The notes under the pieces were generated by a model. The model searched no databases. It saw only the letters and a list, made by a program, of their open reading frames with translations, and was not told where the DNA came from. Of a stretch of DNA of 32,546 bases, positions 20,178 through 27,850 are shown piece after piece. The DNA comes from Caldimicrobium sp. Lineage in GTDB: Bacteria > Desulfobacterota > Thermodesulfobacteria > Thermodesulfobacteriales > Thermodesulfobacteriaceae. The DNA is taken from contig JANXDB010000011.1 of the NCBI GenBank assembly GCA_025060015.1, forward strand, positions 1 to 32,546, in the 5' to 3' direction. The position numbers and the translations under genes were made by a program. Positions within the stretch are counted from its first letter, which is position 1; every line of letters begins with the position of its first letter.

Positions 20178-22520
20178 TCATAGTAACTCCTCGGGATCTA
20201 TATCAAGGGTCATCCTTATTCCCCTCAAATCAATTCTTCTGTAAAGCTCCAAAAATTGATGTAGTGCCTTAATTGATATGCTTTTAACTATTATCTGCCA
20301 GCGATAAAGGCCTCTCAATTTTCTGATTGGCGCTGGAGAGGGACCTAAAATCTCCAAAGGAAGATCTTTAGCAGTCCTACATTCCTCCATATCATTTTTA
20401 AGCTCAATTAGCCTCTCTCTAAGACTCTCTTCATTTAAACCTTCAAAACGAAAAACCGCAAGCCTTACAAAGGGAGGAAAGCCATATCTTTTTCTCTTTA
20501 AGATCTCCTCTTGAAAAAAGCCCTCATAATCCTGCTTCAAGGCGTATTTAATAACATAGTGATCCTTCTGATTGGTTTGAATGAGGACCCTTCCCTTTTC
20601 ATCCTTTCTTCCAGCTCTTCCTTCAGCTTGTAACAGCAACTGAAAAGTTCTTTCTTCTGCCTTGTAATGAGGCAGGAAAAGTCCCTCCTCTGCCCTAAGG
20701 ACTACCACCAGATTGACCTGAGGAAAGTTATGTCCATGAACACCCATCTGGGTGCCTACTATTATCTTTGGATTAGGATCATAAAGCTTATCCAAAACCT
20801 CCTTCAATTTCCTTTCAGAGCTTACCACATCTCGATCAAATCTAAGGATCTCTATTTCTGGAAAAAGTTTTGCCAATTCCTCTTCTATACGCTCTGTTCC
20901 TGCACGATAGAATTTGTAATTATTCCCCTTGCAATGGGGACAGAGAAGATTTGTAGGTAAACCAAAGGAACAGTAATGGCAAAGCAACCTCTCCTCACTT
21001 TTGTGATAGGTAAGGGGGATACCGCAGTTTGGACAGCTCCAAACATAATCACAGTCTTCACATATTACCAAGGGTGCATATCCTCTTCTGTTTAGATAGA
21101 CAAAAACGGATCTACCCTTTACAAGGGTAGTTTCTATCTCTTTCAGAACCTCCTCACTGATCCATCTGAACCTCTTCAATGGAACAAGTTTGATATCAGG
21201 CATAGTAACAAAGGGTCTCTCCTTGAGGGTCAATAGTTCGTATTTATCTGTGCGAGCAAAAAAATAGGATTTAACACTGGGAGTAGCTGACCCAAGAAGC
21301 ACCAGTGCTCCCTCATGTCTTCCCCTTACGATGGCCACATCCCTGGCATGATATTTACAAGGAAGTTGTTCCTCTTTATAGGAAGAGTCATGCTCTTCAT
21401 CAACAATTATGAGACCTAAATTTTCCACAGGTGCAAAGACCGCAGACCTTGTCCCTATAACGATTTGTGCTCTTCCTTCAAGAATCTTTATCCACTCTGA
21501 AAGCTTCTGTGTTGGAGTTATAGCACTGTGAAGTACTGCAATCTTATCTTTAAAACACTCGTAAAGCATGCGCTCCACATAGTGGGTCAGTGCTATCTCC
21601 GGCAATAAAAACAGAACCCTTTTACCCTTCTTCAACACCTCCTTTATGAGCTCAAGATATATCAGTGATTTTCCGGAGCCTGTCACACCATGTAACAAAA
21701 AGGGTTTCTTTGAACCCTCTTCATAGGCTCTTACGAGACGATTCAATACCTCCCTTTGAAGTGAAGTCAAAACATAGTCGACTTGAAAATCAGTTGGAAA
21801 GGTGATTCTTCTTGTCTTTGGAAGCTCTACTCTTTCTAGGTAGCCTCCTTTGAGGAATCTCTCAATTTCACCTTTTTTCAGTTTCTCTCTAAGAACCACC
21901 TCGGGAACCTCGGTATTTTCTCCAAATATAGCTACAAGCCTGTCTATTGAACCCTCTAAAGGAGCTACTTTAAGTCTATAAAAAACTTCAACGGGTATCT
22001 TGGTCCTGGGAATTATGGTTTCAATCTTCACTAGACCGAGTCTTTCCCACTCTTTAACCTCTTTTATCTTAAATCTTCCTTTTTTTATGAGACCTTTTAA
22101 ACTTATCCCTCTTTGAAGGCTATCAAAAAGTGATCGTAGTCTTATATCACCTTTGAGAACCTTCTTTCCCTCAGTAGTCAGTCTCACCCTTCTCTCTGGA
22201 ATCTTAAATACTCCACTTGGCAGAGCCATCTTTAGCACAATGCCTAGCGGAGTATGGTAATAATTAGAAACCCACTCTAAAAGGGGAAAAAATCGAGGTG
22301 GATACAGGGGAAAGTGTTCTAATATCTCACTTATCTCTTTGTACTCAAGCAAGGGGTCTAATTTCTCTAGAGAAGTTTCAAAGCATTGCCAGATCAACCC
22401 AACTAGATGTTGTCTTCCAAAGGGAACTACTACCCTTGTCCCAGGAAGCAGATATTGATCACTCAGGTAGTCAAAACCCTTAGGGAGAGGGAGAGGAAGG
22501 AGAACCTGAGCAAGATACAT
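20178..22520 (-). CDS. priA: Primosomal protein N' (PriA helicase)
   Basis: The 780-residue protein has an N-terminal 3'-DNA-binding domain (PLPLPKGFDYL, about 1-100), a winged-helix region, and a superfamily 2 helicase core with Walker A GVTGSGKS (278-285), DEEH (374-377), LGSATPS and a C-terminal GTQMGVHGHNFPQV and QAEGRAGR. Four CxxC pairs (Cys487/490, 496/499, 514/517, 527/530) bind zinc for primosome assembly. It reloads the replicative helicase at stalled forks in the cytoplasm. The ATG has no clear ribosome site and follows galU by 14 bases, so it is probably the last gene of the pilT operon. Confidence 0.95.
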   Translation of the reverse strand: MYLAQVLLPLPLPKGFDYLSDQYLLPGTRVVVPFGRQHLVGLIWQCFETSLEKLDPLLEYKEISEILEHFPLYPPRFFPLLEWVSNYYHTPLGIVLKMALPSGVFKIPERRVRLTTEGKKVLKGDIRLRSLFDSLQRGISLKGLIKKGRFKIKEVKEWERLGLVKIETIIPRTKIPVEVFYRLKVAPLEGSIDRLVAIFGENTEVPEVVLREKLKKGEIERFLKGGYLERVELPKTRRITFPTDFQVDYVLTSLQREVLNRLVRAYEEGSKKPFLLHGVTGSGKSLIYLELIKEVLKKGKRVLFLLPEIALTHYVERMLYECFKDKIAVLHSAITPTQKLSEWIKILEGRAQIVIGTRSAVFAPVENLGLIIVDEEHDSSYKEEQLPCKYHARDVAIVRGRHEGALVLLGSATPSVKSYFFARTDKYELLTLKERPFVTMPDIKLVPLKRFRWISEEVLKEIETTLVKGRSVFVYLNRRGYAPLVICEDCDYVWSCPNCGIPLTYHKSEERLLCHYCSFGLPTNLLCPHCKGNNYKFYRAGTERIEEELAKLFPEIEILRFDRDVVSSERKLKEVLDKLYDPNPKIIVGTQMGVHGHNFPQVNLVVVLRAEEGLFLPHYKAEERTFQLLLQAEGRAGRKDEKGRVLIQTNQKDHYVIKYALKQDYEGFFQEEILKRKRYGFPPFVRLAVFRFEGLNEESLRERLIELKNDMEECRTAKDLPLEILGPSPAPIRKLRGLYRWQIIVKSISIKALHQFLELYRRIDLRGIRMTLDIDPEELL

Positions 22521-22534
22521 TAAGAGATTTTTTT

Positions 22535-23410
22535 CTAAAGTAGTTTAGAACAAAAGTTTCTCAAAACTTCCCTTAGGGAGCTATCCTTCATGGCATAATG
22601 CAGAGTTGCTTCAAAAAAGCCTTTTAGATTTCCGGTATCAAGCCTCTTCCCTTGGAAGATGTAGCCATATACAGGATATCCATCATCAATCATGGCCTGA
22701 ATAGCGTCGGTGAGTTGGTATTCTCCAGAGATCTTGGGAATTTTTTTAAGAAAATCGAATATCACTGGCTCAAAGAGGTATCTGCCGATGATGGAAAGGT
22801 TTGAAGGAGCCTCCTCTAAAGGAGGTTTTTCAACTACCCTCTTTATTAGAATTAAGTCATCTTCTATTTTTTCTCCCTCAATTATGCCGTACTTGGAAAC
22901 ATCTTCCCAGGCTACTTCCTCTAGGGCTATGACACTATGTCCTTGAGTTTTAGCACTGAGGACTGTATAAGTCTCTGTCATCTGCTTTAAACATGGCACG
23001 TCACTGTCAACAAGATCATCTCCTAATACAACTGCAAAGGGTTCATTTCCAACAAGTCTCTCAGCCATTAAAACCGCATGACCCAGCCCCTGAGGGATCT
23101 TCTGTCTAATAGAACTCAAGTATCTGATCTTATCTTCTACCTCCTCTATTAAACTTAATAGGACTTCTTTTTTGCGATCCCTGAGAAAACTCTTGAGTCC
23201 CAAATCTACGTCAAAGTAGTCAAGAATAGCCTCTTTTCCGTAGGAGATAACGAAAATTAGACTATCAAAACCTGAATCAATAATCTCATCCACCACATAT
23301 TCAATTACTGGCCGGTTAAGAAGTGGCAATAGTTCTTTGGGAATTACCTTGGTAACAGGAAGCATCCGGGTGCCCAAGCCTGCAACTGGTAAAACTGCCT
23401 TTCTTATCAT
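22535..23410 (-). CDS. galU: UTP-glucose-1-phosphate uridylyltransferase
   Basis: The 291-residue nucleotidyltransferase has the start signature KAVLPVAGLGTRMLPVTKVIPKELLPL (glycine-rich nucleotide site), PQGLGHAV, and AVVLGDD (metal-binding Asp pair), and a C-terminal GEYQLTDAI and Y-x-G-KRLDTGN, as in GalU. It makes UDP-glucose from UTP and glucose 1-phosphate for polysaccharide and glycolipid synthesis. Usual GalU has ARG-rich TRFLP; here TRMLP, as in thermophiles. The start overlaps the upstream 151-residue gene as ATGA. Confidence 0.92.
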   Translation of the reverse strand: MIRKAVLPVAGLGTRMLPVTKVIPKELLPLLNRPVIEYVVDEIIDSGFDSLIFVISYGKEAILDYFDVDLGLKSFLRDRKKEVLLSLIEEVEDKIRYLSSIRQKIPQGLGHAVLMAERLVGNEPFAVVLGDDLVDSDVPCLKQMTETYTVLSAKTQGHSVIALEEVAWEDVSKYGIIEGEKIEDDLILIKRVVEKPPLEEAPSNLSIIGRYLFEPVIFDFLKKIPKISGEYQLTDAIQAMIDDGYPVYGYIFQGKRLDTGNLKGFFEATLHYAMKDSSLREVLRNFCSKLL

Positions 23411-23862
23411 AAAATAACCTCCATAACTTTTTGATAAACACTATTAAAACCTCTATACAGCCTTTCCCAATAGCTCCTACACCTAAGATAAATTCGTTCA
23501 AGTTCCATCATATCTGCGGGATTAAGCACAAGATTTACCGAGTAAAGGAAGGCCTCTTTTGGATCAAGGGAGGTAACTCCAATGGATACTAACAAAAGGA
23601 GAATCTTTCTTCTCTTCTCAAGAGGTATGGCTTCTATGTGTGGGCTTATTTTCTTAATGGTTTTAGGATCCTCAAGACCTATGATTATATTATGAACATC
23701 AGTGGCAGTGATCCAGGATGATATTTCCTCCGGTGTAGAAATAAGCCTAAATTCCGTTTCTCTTTCAAAGTAATCCTTCAAAGCTTGCCAATTTTCCCCT
23801 AATTTCCAATAACAAAGGGTAACTGGCTTTTCAATGAGCAGATCCTTTAAGTCTATGGTCAT
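23407..23862 (-). CDS. Unknown 151-residue protein, receiver-like topology, coupled to pilT paralogue
   Basis: I do not recognise a named family. No signal peptide or membrane helix is seen. The predicted order of strands and helices is receiver-like: VTLCYW, a helix NWQALKDYFERET, strand FRLIST, strand HNIIIGLED, strand KILLLLVS, then DPKEAFLYSVNLVLNPADMMELERI, reminiscent of the strand 5-helix 5 end of a response regulator. The usual phosphorylation Asp, Thr and Lys are not obvious. It overlaps the upstream pilT paralogue and the downstream galU each by four bases, so all three are translationally coupled. It may be a regulator of the pilus retraction ATPases, by inference from context only. 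Confidence 0.7.
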   Translation of the reverse strand: MTIDLKDLLIEKPVTLCYWKLGENWQALKDYFERETEFRLISTPEEISSWITATDVHNIIIGLEDPKTIKKISPHIEAIPLEKRRKILLLLVSIGVTSLDPKEAFLYSVNLVLNPADMMELERIYLRCRSYWERLYRGFNSVYQKVMEVIL

Positions 23863-25022
23863 TTAACTCCCTTTCCCTCAATTTCTAGTTTATCAATGGA
23901 AATCTCTACTCCCTTTTGTTTCTTAATTAATTCAATTTGTCTTGCTACTATGTCTTTTCTTAAGGCGTGGTAATAGGCAGTTTCTTCATCTATAAGGCCC
24001 TTTTTAAACACCTCTATGAGATTTTGATCAAAGGTCTGCATTCCGAAGGGGGTCCCCTGAGTCATTACATCATAAAAGGTTTTACCTTCTGACTCCCCTG
24101 TGAGTATAATTTCTCTTGTGCGGATATTGTTGTAAAGAATATCAAATACTGCTATCCTGCCTCCATCAACTTTTGGTAGGAGCTTTTGTCCCACAATCCA
24201 CTTTAGGGCAGAGGCTAATCTTTGTCTAATTTGGCTTTCTTCTTCTTTACTATAAAAGCCAATAATTCTATTTATAGTTTGGCCAGCTCCGATGGTGTGC
24301 AGGGTTGAAAAGACGAGATGACCTGTTTCAGCAGCAGTCAAGGCTATATCCATGGTTTCTCTATCCCGAATCTCTCCTACCAAAATGACATGAGGTGCCT
24401 GCCTAAGGGCTGCTCTTAGTCCCTCCGCAAAGCCTGAAAAGTCTGTTCCCAGCTCCCTCTGATTTATTGTTGCCTCTATTGGAGTGTGTATGTATTCTAC
24501 AGGATCCTCTAAGGTAAGAATGTGCACTGGGTCACTCTTGTTAATCTCGTGGAGAAGTGCTGCTAAAGTGGTAGTCTTCCCTTGGCCTGTTGCTCCGGTA
24601 ACAAAAATGATACCAAATTTTTCCTTAGCTATTCTGTAAAAAACTTGAGGCAAACCAAGTTCTTCAATACTCTTGATCTTACCAGAGAGTTTCCTCATAA
24701 TTATGTTGTAAGCTCTTTGACGAGAAAAGATATTCACTCTAAAACGCGTTTGATCATCAAGATAGTAGGATAAATCTGCATAACCATCTTTAAAGAGTTT
24801 ATGATAAAGGTATGCTTTATCGCTCAGCAAGAGAAGGGCTATTTGCTCGACCTGAAAGGGTGTCAAGCGGTCAATGGGATAATCTGGAAGATATACTGAC
24901 TTGACTTTTCCATAAACAAGAAGTTGAAAGGGATAACCTGAAAGGATAAAGATGTCTGATATTCCGGGTTCGTAATTAGCAAGTTTACTTATCAGATCTC
25001 TTAACTCTAACTCCGTAAGCAC
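23859..25022 (-). CDS. PilT/PilU-like type IV pilus retraction ATPase, second copy
   Basis: The 387-residue secretion ATPase has an N-terminal PAS-like domain (about 1-120) and a RecA-like core with Walker A GATGQGKT (143-150), Asp box ILTLEDPVEYIH, Walker B HVILVGEIRD and His box TGHLVFSTLHT. The Walker A has Ala and Gln where PilT has Pro and Ser, and a C-terminal tail of about 40 residues extends past the usual end. Such second copies, named PilU, assist PilT in pilus retraction. It starts five bases after pilT. Function as PilU is inferred from position and divergence. No conserved AIRNLIRE-like tail is as clear as in PilT. Confidence 0.9.
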   Translation of the reverse strand: MLTELELRDLISKLANYEPGISDIFILSGYPFQLLVYGKVKSVYLPDYPIDRLTPFQVEQIALLLLSDKAYLYHKLFKDGYADLSYYLDDQTRFRVNIFSRQRAYNIIMRKLSGKIKSIEELGLPQVFYRIAKEKFGIIFVTGATGQGKTTTLAALLHEINKSDPVHILTLEDPVEYIHTPIEATINQRELGTDFSGFAEGLRAALRQAPHVILVGEIRDRETMDIALTAAETGHLVFSTLHTIGAGQTINRIIGFYSKEEESQIRQRLASALKWIVGQKLLPKVDGGRIAVFDILYNNIRTREIILTGESEGKTFYDVMTQGTPFGMQTFDQNLIEVFKKGLIDEETAYYHALRKDIVARQIELIKKQKGVEISIDKLEIEGKGVK

Positions 25023-25027
25023 ACCTT

Positions 25028-26119
25028 TTAGCCTGGCAACTCTGTAAAATCTATGACTTCCCTATTCTGAATAAAGGGTAAAAATCTGGTTTTATCTATT
25101 GCCTTTATGAAGGCTTCCTCTGGGCTTATTATACCCTTTCTCAAATAATCTATAATACAATCATCTAAACTCATCATGCCAAATTTTTTACCAGTCTGAA
25201 TCATTGAGGGAATTTGATGGATCTTGCCTTCACGGATGAGATTTCTGACTGCAGGCGTAGCAATTAAAATTTCTGTAGCTACAACTCTACCAGGCCTATC
25301 TATTCTTTTAAACATAGTTTGGGATATGACCCCTCTCAGAGCCTCAGACAAAGTAGTTCTTATTTGGGCCTGCTCATCAGCTGGAAAGACATCAATGATT
25401 CGATTAATCGTTTGGGCAGCCGAAATGGTATGAAGCGTAGATAGAACTAAATGACCAGTAAGGGTAGCTTCTATTGCCAAGGCTATAGTTTCTCTATCTC
25501 TCATTTCGCCTACTAAAATTATGTCAGGATCTTCTCGCAAAGCTGCTCGAAGGGCATTAGCAAAGGATTTAGTGTGGGTGCCAAGTTCTCTTTGATTAAC
25601 CAGGCAATTTCGCGGTTCATGGACAAACTCTATGGGATCCTCGATGGTTATAATATGGTCATAGCGCATTCTATTTGCATAATCTATAATTGCAGCCAGA
25701 GTTGTTGACTTCCCTGATCCCGTAGGACCAGTCACAAGCACTAATCCCTTTGGTAAAAGGGCCAGTTTATTTAAGATGGGTGGCAGACCAAGCTCTTCAA
25801 TCGTCTTGACTTTAGTAGGTATGACCCTAAAAGCTGCTGCTATTCCTTTTCTTTCTTTATAATAATTGACTCTGAAACGAGCTAAATCAGGGACTTCTAA
25901 TCCAAAATCAACCTCTCCTTCTTCTTCAAATCTTTTAATAATCTCCTCAGGTGCAACCTCATAAAGCATTTCTCTTAGCTCCTCTTCCTCCAAGATCTTA
26001 TACTTTACTCTCTGCAAATCACCATGGAGCCTAATCAGAGGAGGGTTACCAACCGACAAGTGAAGATCGGATGCACCTGTCTCCACGATTAGTTTGAAAA
26101 AGGGGTCTAACTTAGCCAT
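25028..26119 (-). CDS. pilT: Type IV pilus retraction ATPase PilT
   Basis: The 363-residue protein has ASDLHLSVG near the N-terminus, Walker A GPTGSGKST (131-139), Asp box ITIEDPIEFVH, Walker B PDIILVGEMRD, His box TGHLVLSTLHT, and the C-terminal PAVRNLIREGKIHQIPSMIQTG motif that is diagnostic for PilT. It powers pilus retraction (twitching, DNA uptake, adhesion) at the inner face of the membrane. It is the first gene of an operon running pilT-pilT paralogue-unknown-galU-priA. Pilus assembly genes (pilB, pilC, pilin) are not in the window. Confidence 0.94.
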   Translation of the reverse strand: MAKLDPFFKLIVETGASDLHLSVGNPPLIRLHGDLQRVKYKILEEEELREMLYEVAPEEIIKRFEEEGEVDFGLEVPDLARFRVNYYKERKGIAAAFRVIPTKVKTIEELGLPPILNKLALLPKGLVLVTGPTGSGKSTTLAAIIDYANRMRYDHIITIEDPIEFVHEPRNCLVNQRELGTHTKSFANALRAALREDPDIILVGEMRDRETIALAIEATLTGHLVLSTLHTISAAQTINRIIDVFPADEQAQIRTTLSEALRGVISQTMFKRIDRPGRVVATEILIATPAVRNLIREGKIHQIPSMIQTGKKFGMMSLDDCIIDYLRKGIISPEEAFIKAIDKTRFLPFIQNREVIDFTELPG

Positions 26120-26137
26120 AGTAAACTCTTATTTCGT

Positions 26138-26167
26138 TTATTATTACGAATAAAAAAATTTTGTCAA
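26138..26167 (-). promoter_or_regulatory. Promoter of the pilT operon
   Basis: Minus strand perfect TTGACA with TAATAA either 18 or 15 bases downstream. An imperfect inverted repeat (TTATT(T)CGT...ACGAATAA, 26130-26153) overlaps the -10 and the likely start site and could be an operator. The region is shared with the divergent prenyltransferase gene. Confidence 0.5.
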
Positions 26168-26181
26168 TGCTTTTGTGATTC

Positions 26182-26209
26182 TTGTAAAAAATAAAAGAAA
26201 AACTATATT
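26182..26209 (+). promoter_or_regulatory. Promoter of the polyprenyl synthase gene
   Basis: TTGTAA, 16-base spacer and TATATT, ending ten bases before the GTG start chosen for the gene. The short distance suggests a nearly leaderless transcript. Confidence 0.4.
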
Positions 26210-26219
26210 ATGGAAAATA

Positions 26220-27188
26220 GTGAAAGAGAAAATAACTGAGCTAATCAAAAGAGAAATCTCTCAAATAGAAGCTTCACTTCAAAGGCTTACCATCTCTCAA
26301 CATCCCTTCATAAACCAAGTTAGTGAGTATGTTCTTTTCTCTGGTGGCAAGAAAATAAGACCTCTGCTTTGTGTTCTTTCTGCCAAATCACTCAATGAAA
26401 ACATAAGGGATCATATCTACGAGACTTCTTTACTCTTCGAATATCTCCATGTAGCAACCCTTCTTCACGATGATGTTGTAGACTCTGCCGAATTTAGAAG
26501 AGGCAGAAAGGCTGCACGAAATCTATGGGGCAATCAGGCAACCATACTAGTTGGAGACTATCTTTACGCAAAGGCCCTTCGTTTAGCTAGCTCTCTTGAA
26601 AAGGCTGAAATTATGCATGCCATCACCGAAACCACGCTTCTAATGAGTGAAGGTGAAATCTTACAGCTCTTACACCTGGATGATACTTACATAAGTGAAG
26701 CCTCCTATGAAGAGATCATTTTTAGGAAAACTGCAGCTCTTTTGGCTTGCAGTTGTAAAGTAGGTGCCATTTTGGGTGGAGGCACTTCGTCACAAATCGA
26801 TGGTTTGGCTAACTATGGGCTTAAACTCGGCATGGCCTTCCAGATAATCGACGATCTTATTGACTATACAAGCACTGAAACTGGTAAAGACCTAGGAAAA
26901 GACTTTCGTGAAGGAAAAATAACCATTCCGGTCATTTTTACCCTTGACTCTGCCTCTGAAGAGGAAAAAAAGGAACTCATCTCCCTTCTCAAAAAAAGAG
27001 ATCCCTCCCAGCAGGACTTTCAAAGATCAGTAGAAATCATCGAGAGAAACGGTGGCTTTCAAAAAAGCTTTGAAAAGGCCAAAAACTTTGTTTCTCAGGC
27101 TGTGGAATCTCTTGAAACGGTCCCAGAATCAGCATACAAAGATGCCCTTCTCTACATAGCAAACTATCTCTTAGAGAGAAAAAAATGA
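26220..27188 (+). CDS. Polyprenyl diphosphate synthase (long-chain, trans type)
   Basis: The start chosen is a GTG 45 bases inside the longest open frame, because it matches the family's usual N-terminal length and follows a promoter; the longer start at 26175 (also GTG) has no ribosome site. The product has about 322 residues. SGGKKIRPLL is the GGKxxRP motif, LLHDDVVDSAEFRRG is the first Asp-rich motif (Asp84, Asp85, Asp88), and FQIIDDLIDY the second (DDxxD). It joins isopentenyl diphosphate units to an allylic starter. Length and motif spacing fit octaprenyl/heptaprenyl synthases for quinone side chains rather than short GGPP or FPP synthase; the exact chain length is not readable. The HAD gene overlaps its stop as ATGA. 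Confidence 0.88.
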   Translation: MKEKITELIKREISQIEASLQRLTISQHPFINQVSEYVLFSGGKKIRPLLCVLSAKSLNENIRDHIYETSLLFEYLHVATLLHDDVVDSAEFRRGRKAARNLWGNQATILVGDYLYAKALRLASSLEKAEIMHAITETTLLMSEGEILQLLHLDDTYISEASYEEIIFRKTAALLACSCKVGAILGGGTSSQIDGLANYGLKLGMAFQIIDDLIDYTSTETGKDLGKDFREGKITIPVIFTLDSASEEEKKELISLLKKRDPSQQDFQRSVEIIERNGGFQKSFEKAKNFVSQAVESLETVPESAYKDALLYIANYLLERKK

Positions 27189-27850
27189 AATACTCAACGA
27201 AACTTTTGATTTTTGACTGTGACGGCGTTCTCTTTGACTCAAGACTTGCCAATGAAAAATTCTATAACCACATCCTAAACCTTTCCTCCCGTGAACCTTT
27301 AACACCCGATGAATTAGAGTTCGTACATATCCACTCTCTGCCGGAGTGTTTAGAATATCTCTTTAGAGACCATCCTCATCTCAAAGGCAAAGCCATCCAA
27401 ATAGCCAAGGAAACACCTTACTCTCTCTTTTTTAATCATATGATAATGGAGGAGGGGTTAGAGGAGTTCTTGGAGTGGGCTCACGGTAAATATTACATAG
27501 CCCTTTGTACCAATCGGACAACTTCAACCATTCCTCTACTCGACCATTTCAATCTCAAACCTTACTTTAACTACATCGGCACAGCCCTGGAATTTCCAAA
27601 GAATGACCTAAGGGCTCTTTTAAGCATATTAAATCACTTTAGGGTCAAGCCTTATGAGGCTATTTATGTAGGAGATTCGAAGATCGATGAAAGGCTCTGT
27701 AAGGGGTGTGAAGTGCCTTTTATTTCTTATAAAAACCCAAAATTAGAGGCTCTGAAAGTAATCTATCACTACAGAGAACTTAAATCCTTTATCTTAGAAA
27801 ACACCACTTATTCTTCACCTCCTCGCCAATTTTCTCAAAAGTGCGTATAA
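27185..27850 (+). CDS. HAD-family hydrolase (phosphoglycolate phosphatase-like)
   Basis: The 221-residue protein has HAD motif I FDCDGVLFDS (Asp11 nucleophile, Asp13 acid/base), a helical cap (about 20-85), motif II CTNRTT, motif III lysine in FPKND and motif IV VGDSKID. These mark a subfamily I phosphatase with alpha-helical cap, similar to phosphoglycolate phosphatase, pyrophosphatase PpaX or beta-phosphoglucomutase; the substrate is unknown. It overlaps the prenyltransferase stop (ATGA) and so is co-translated. Its last 62 bases lie antisense to the end of the helicase gene, giving it a Ser/Pro-rich tail of about 20 residues beyond the usual fold. Confidence 0.85.
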   Translation: MKYSTKLLIFDCDGVLFDSRLANEKFYNHILNLSSREPLTPDELEFVHIHSLPECLEYLFRDHPHLKGKAIQIAKETPYSLFFNHMIMEEGLEEFLEWAHGKYYIALCTNRTTSTIPLLDHFNLKPYFNYIGTALEFPKNDLRALLSILNHFRVKPYEAIYVGDSKIDERLCKGCEVPFISYKNPKLEALKVIYHYRELKSFILENTTYSSPPRQFSQKCV

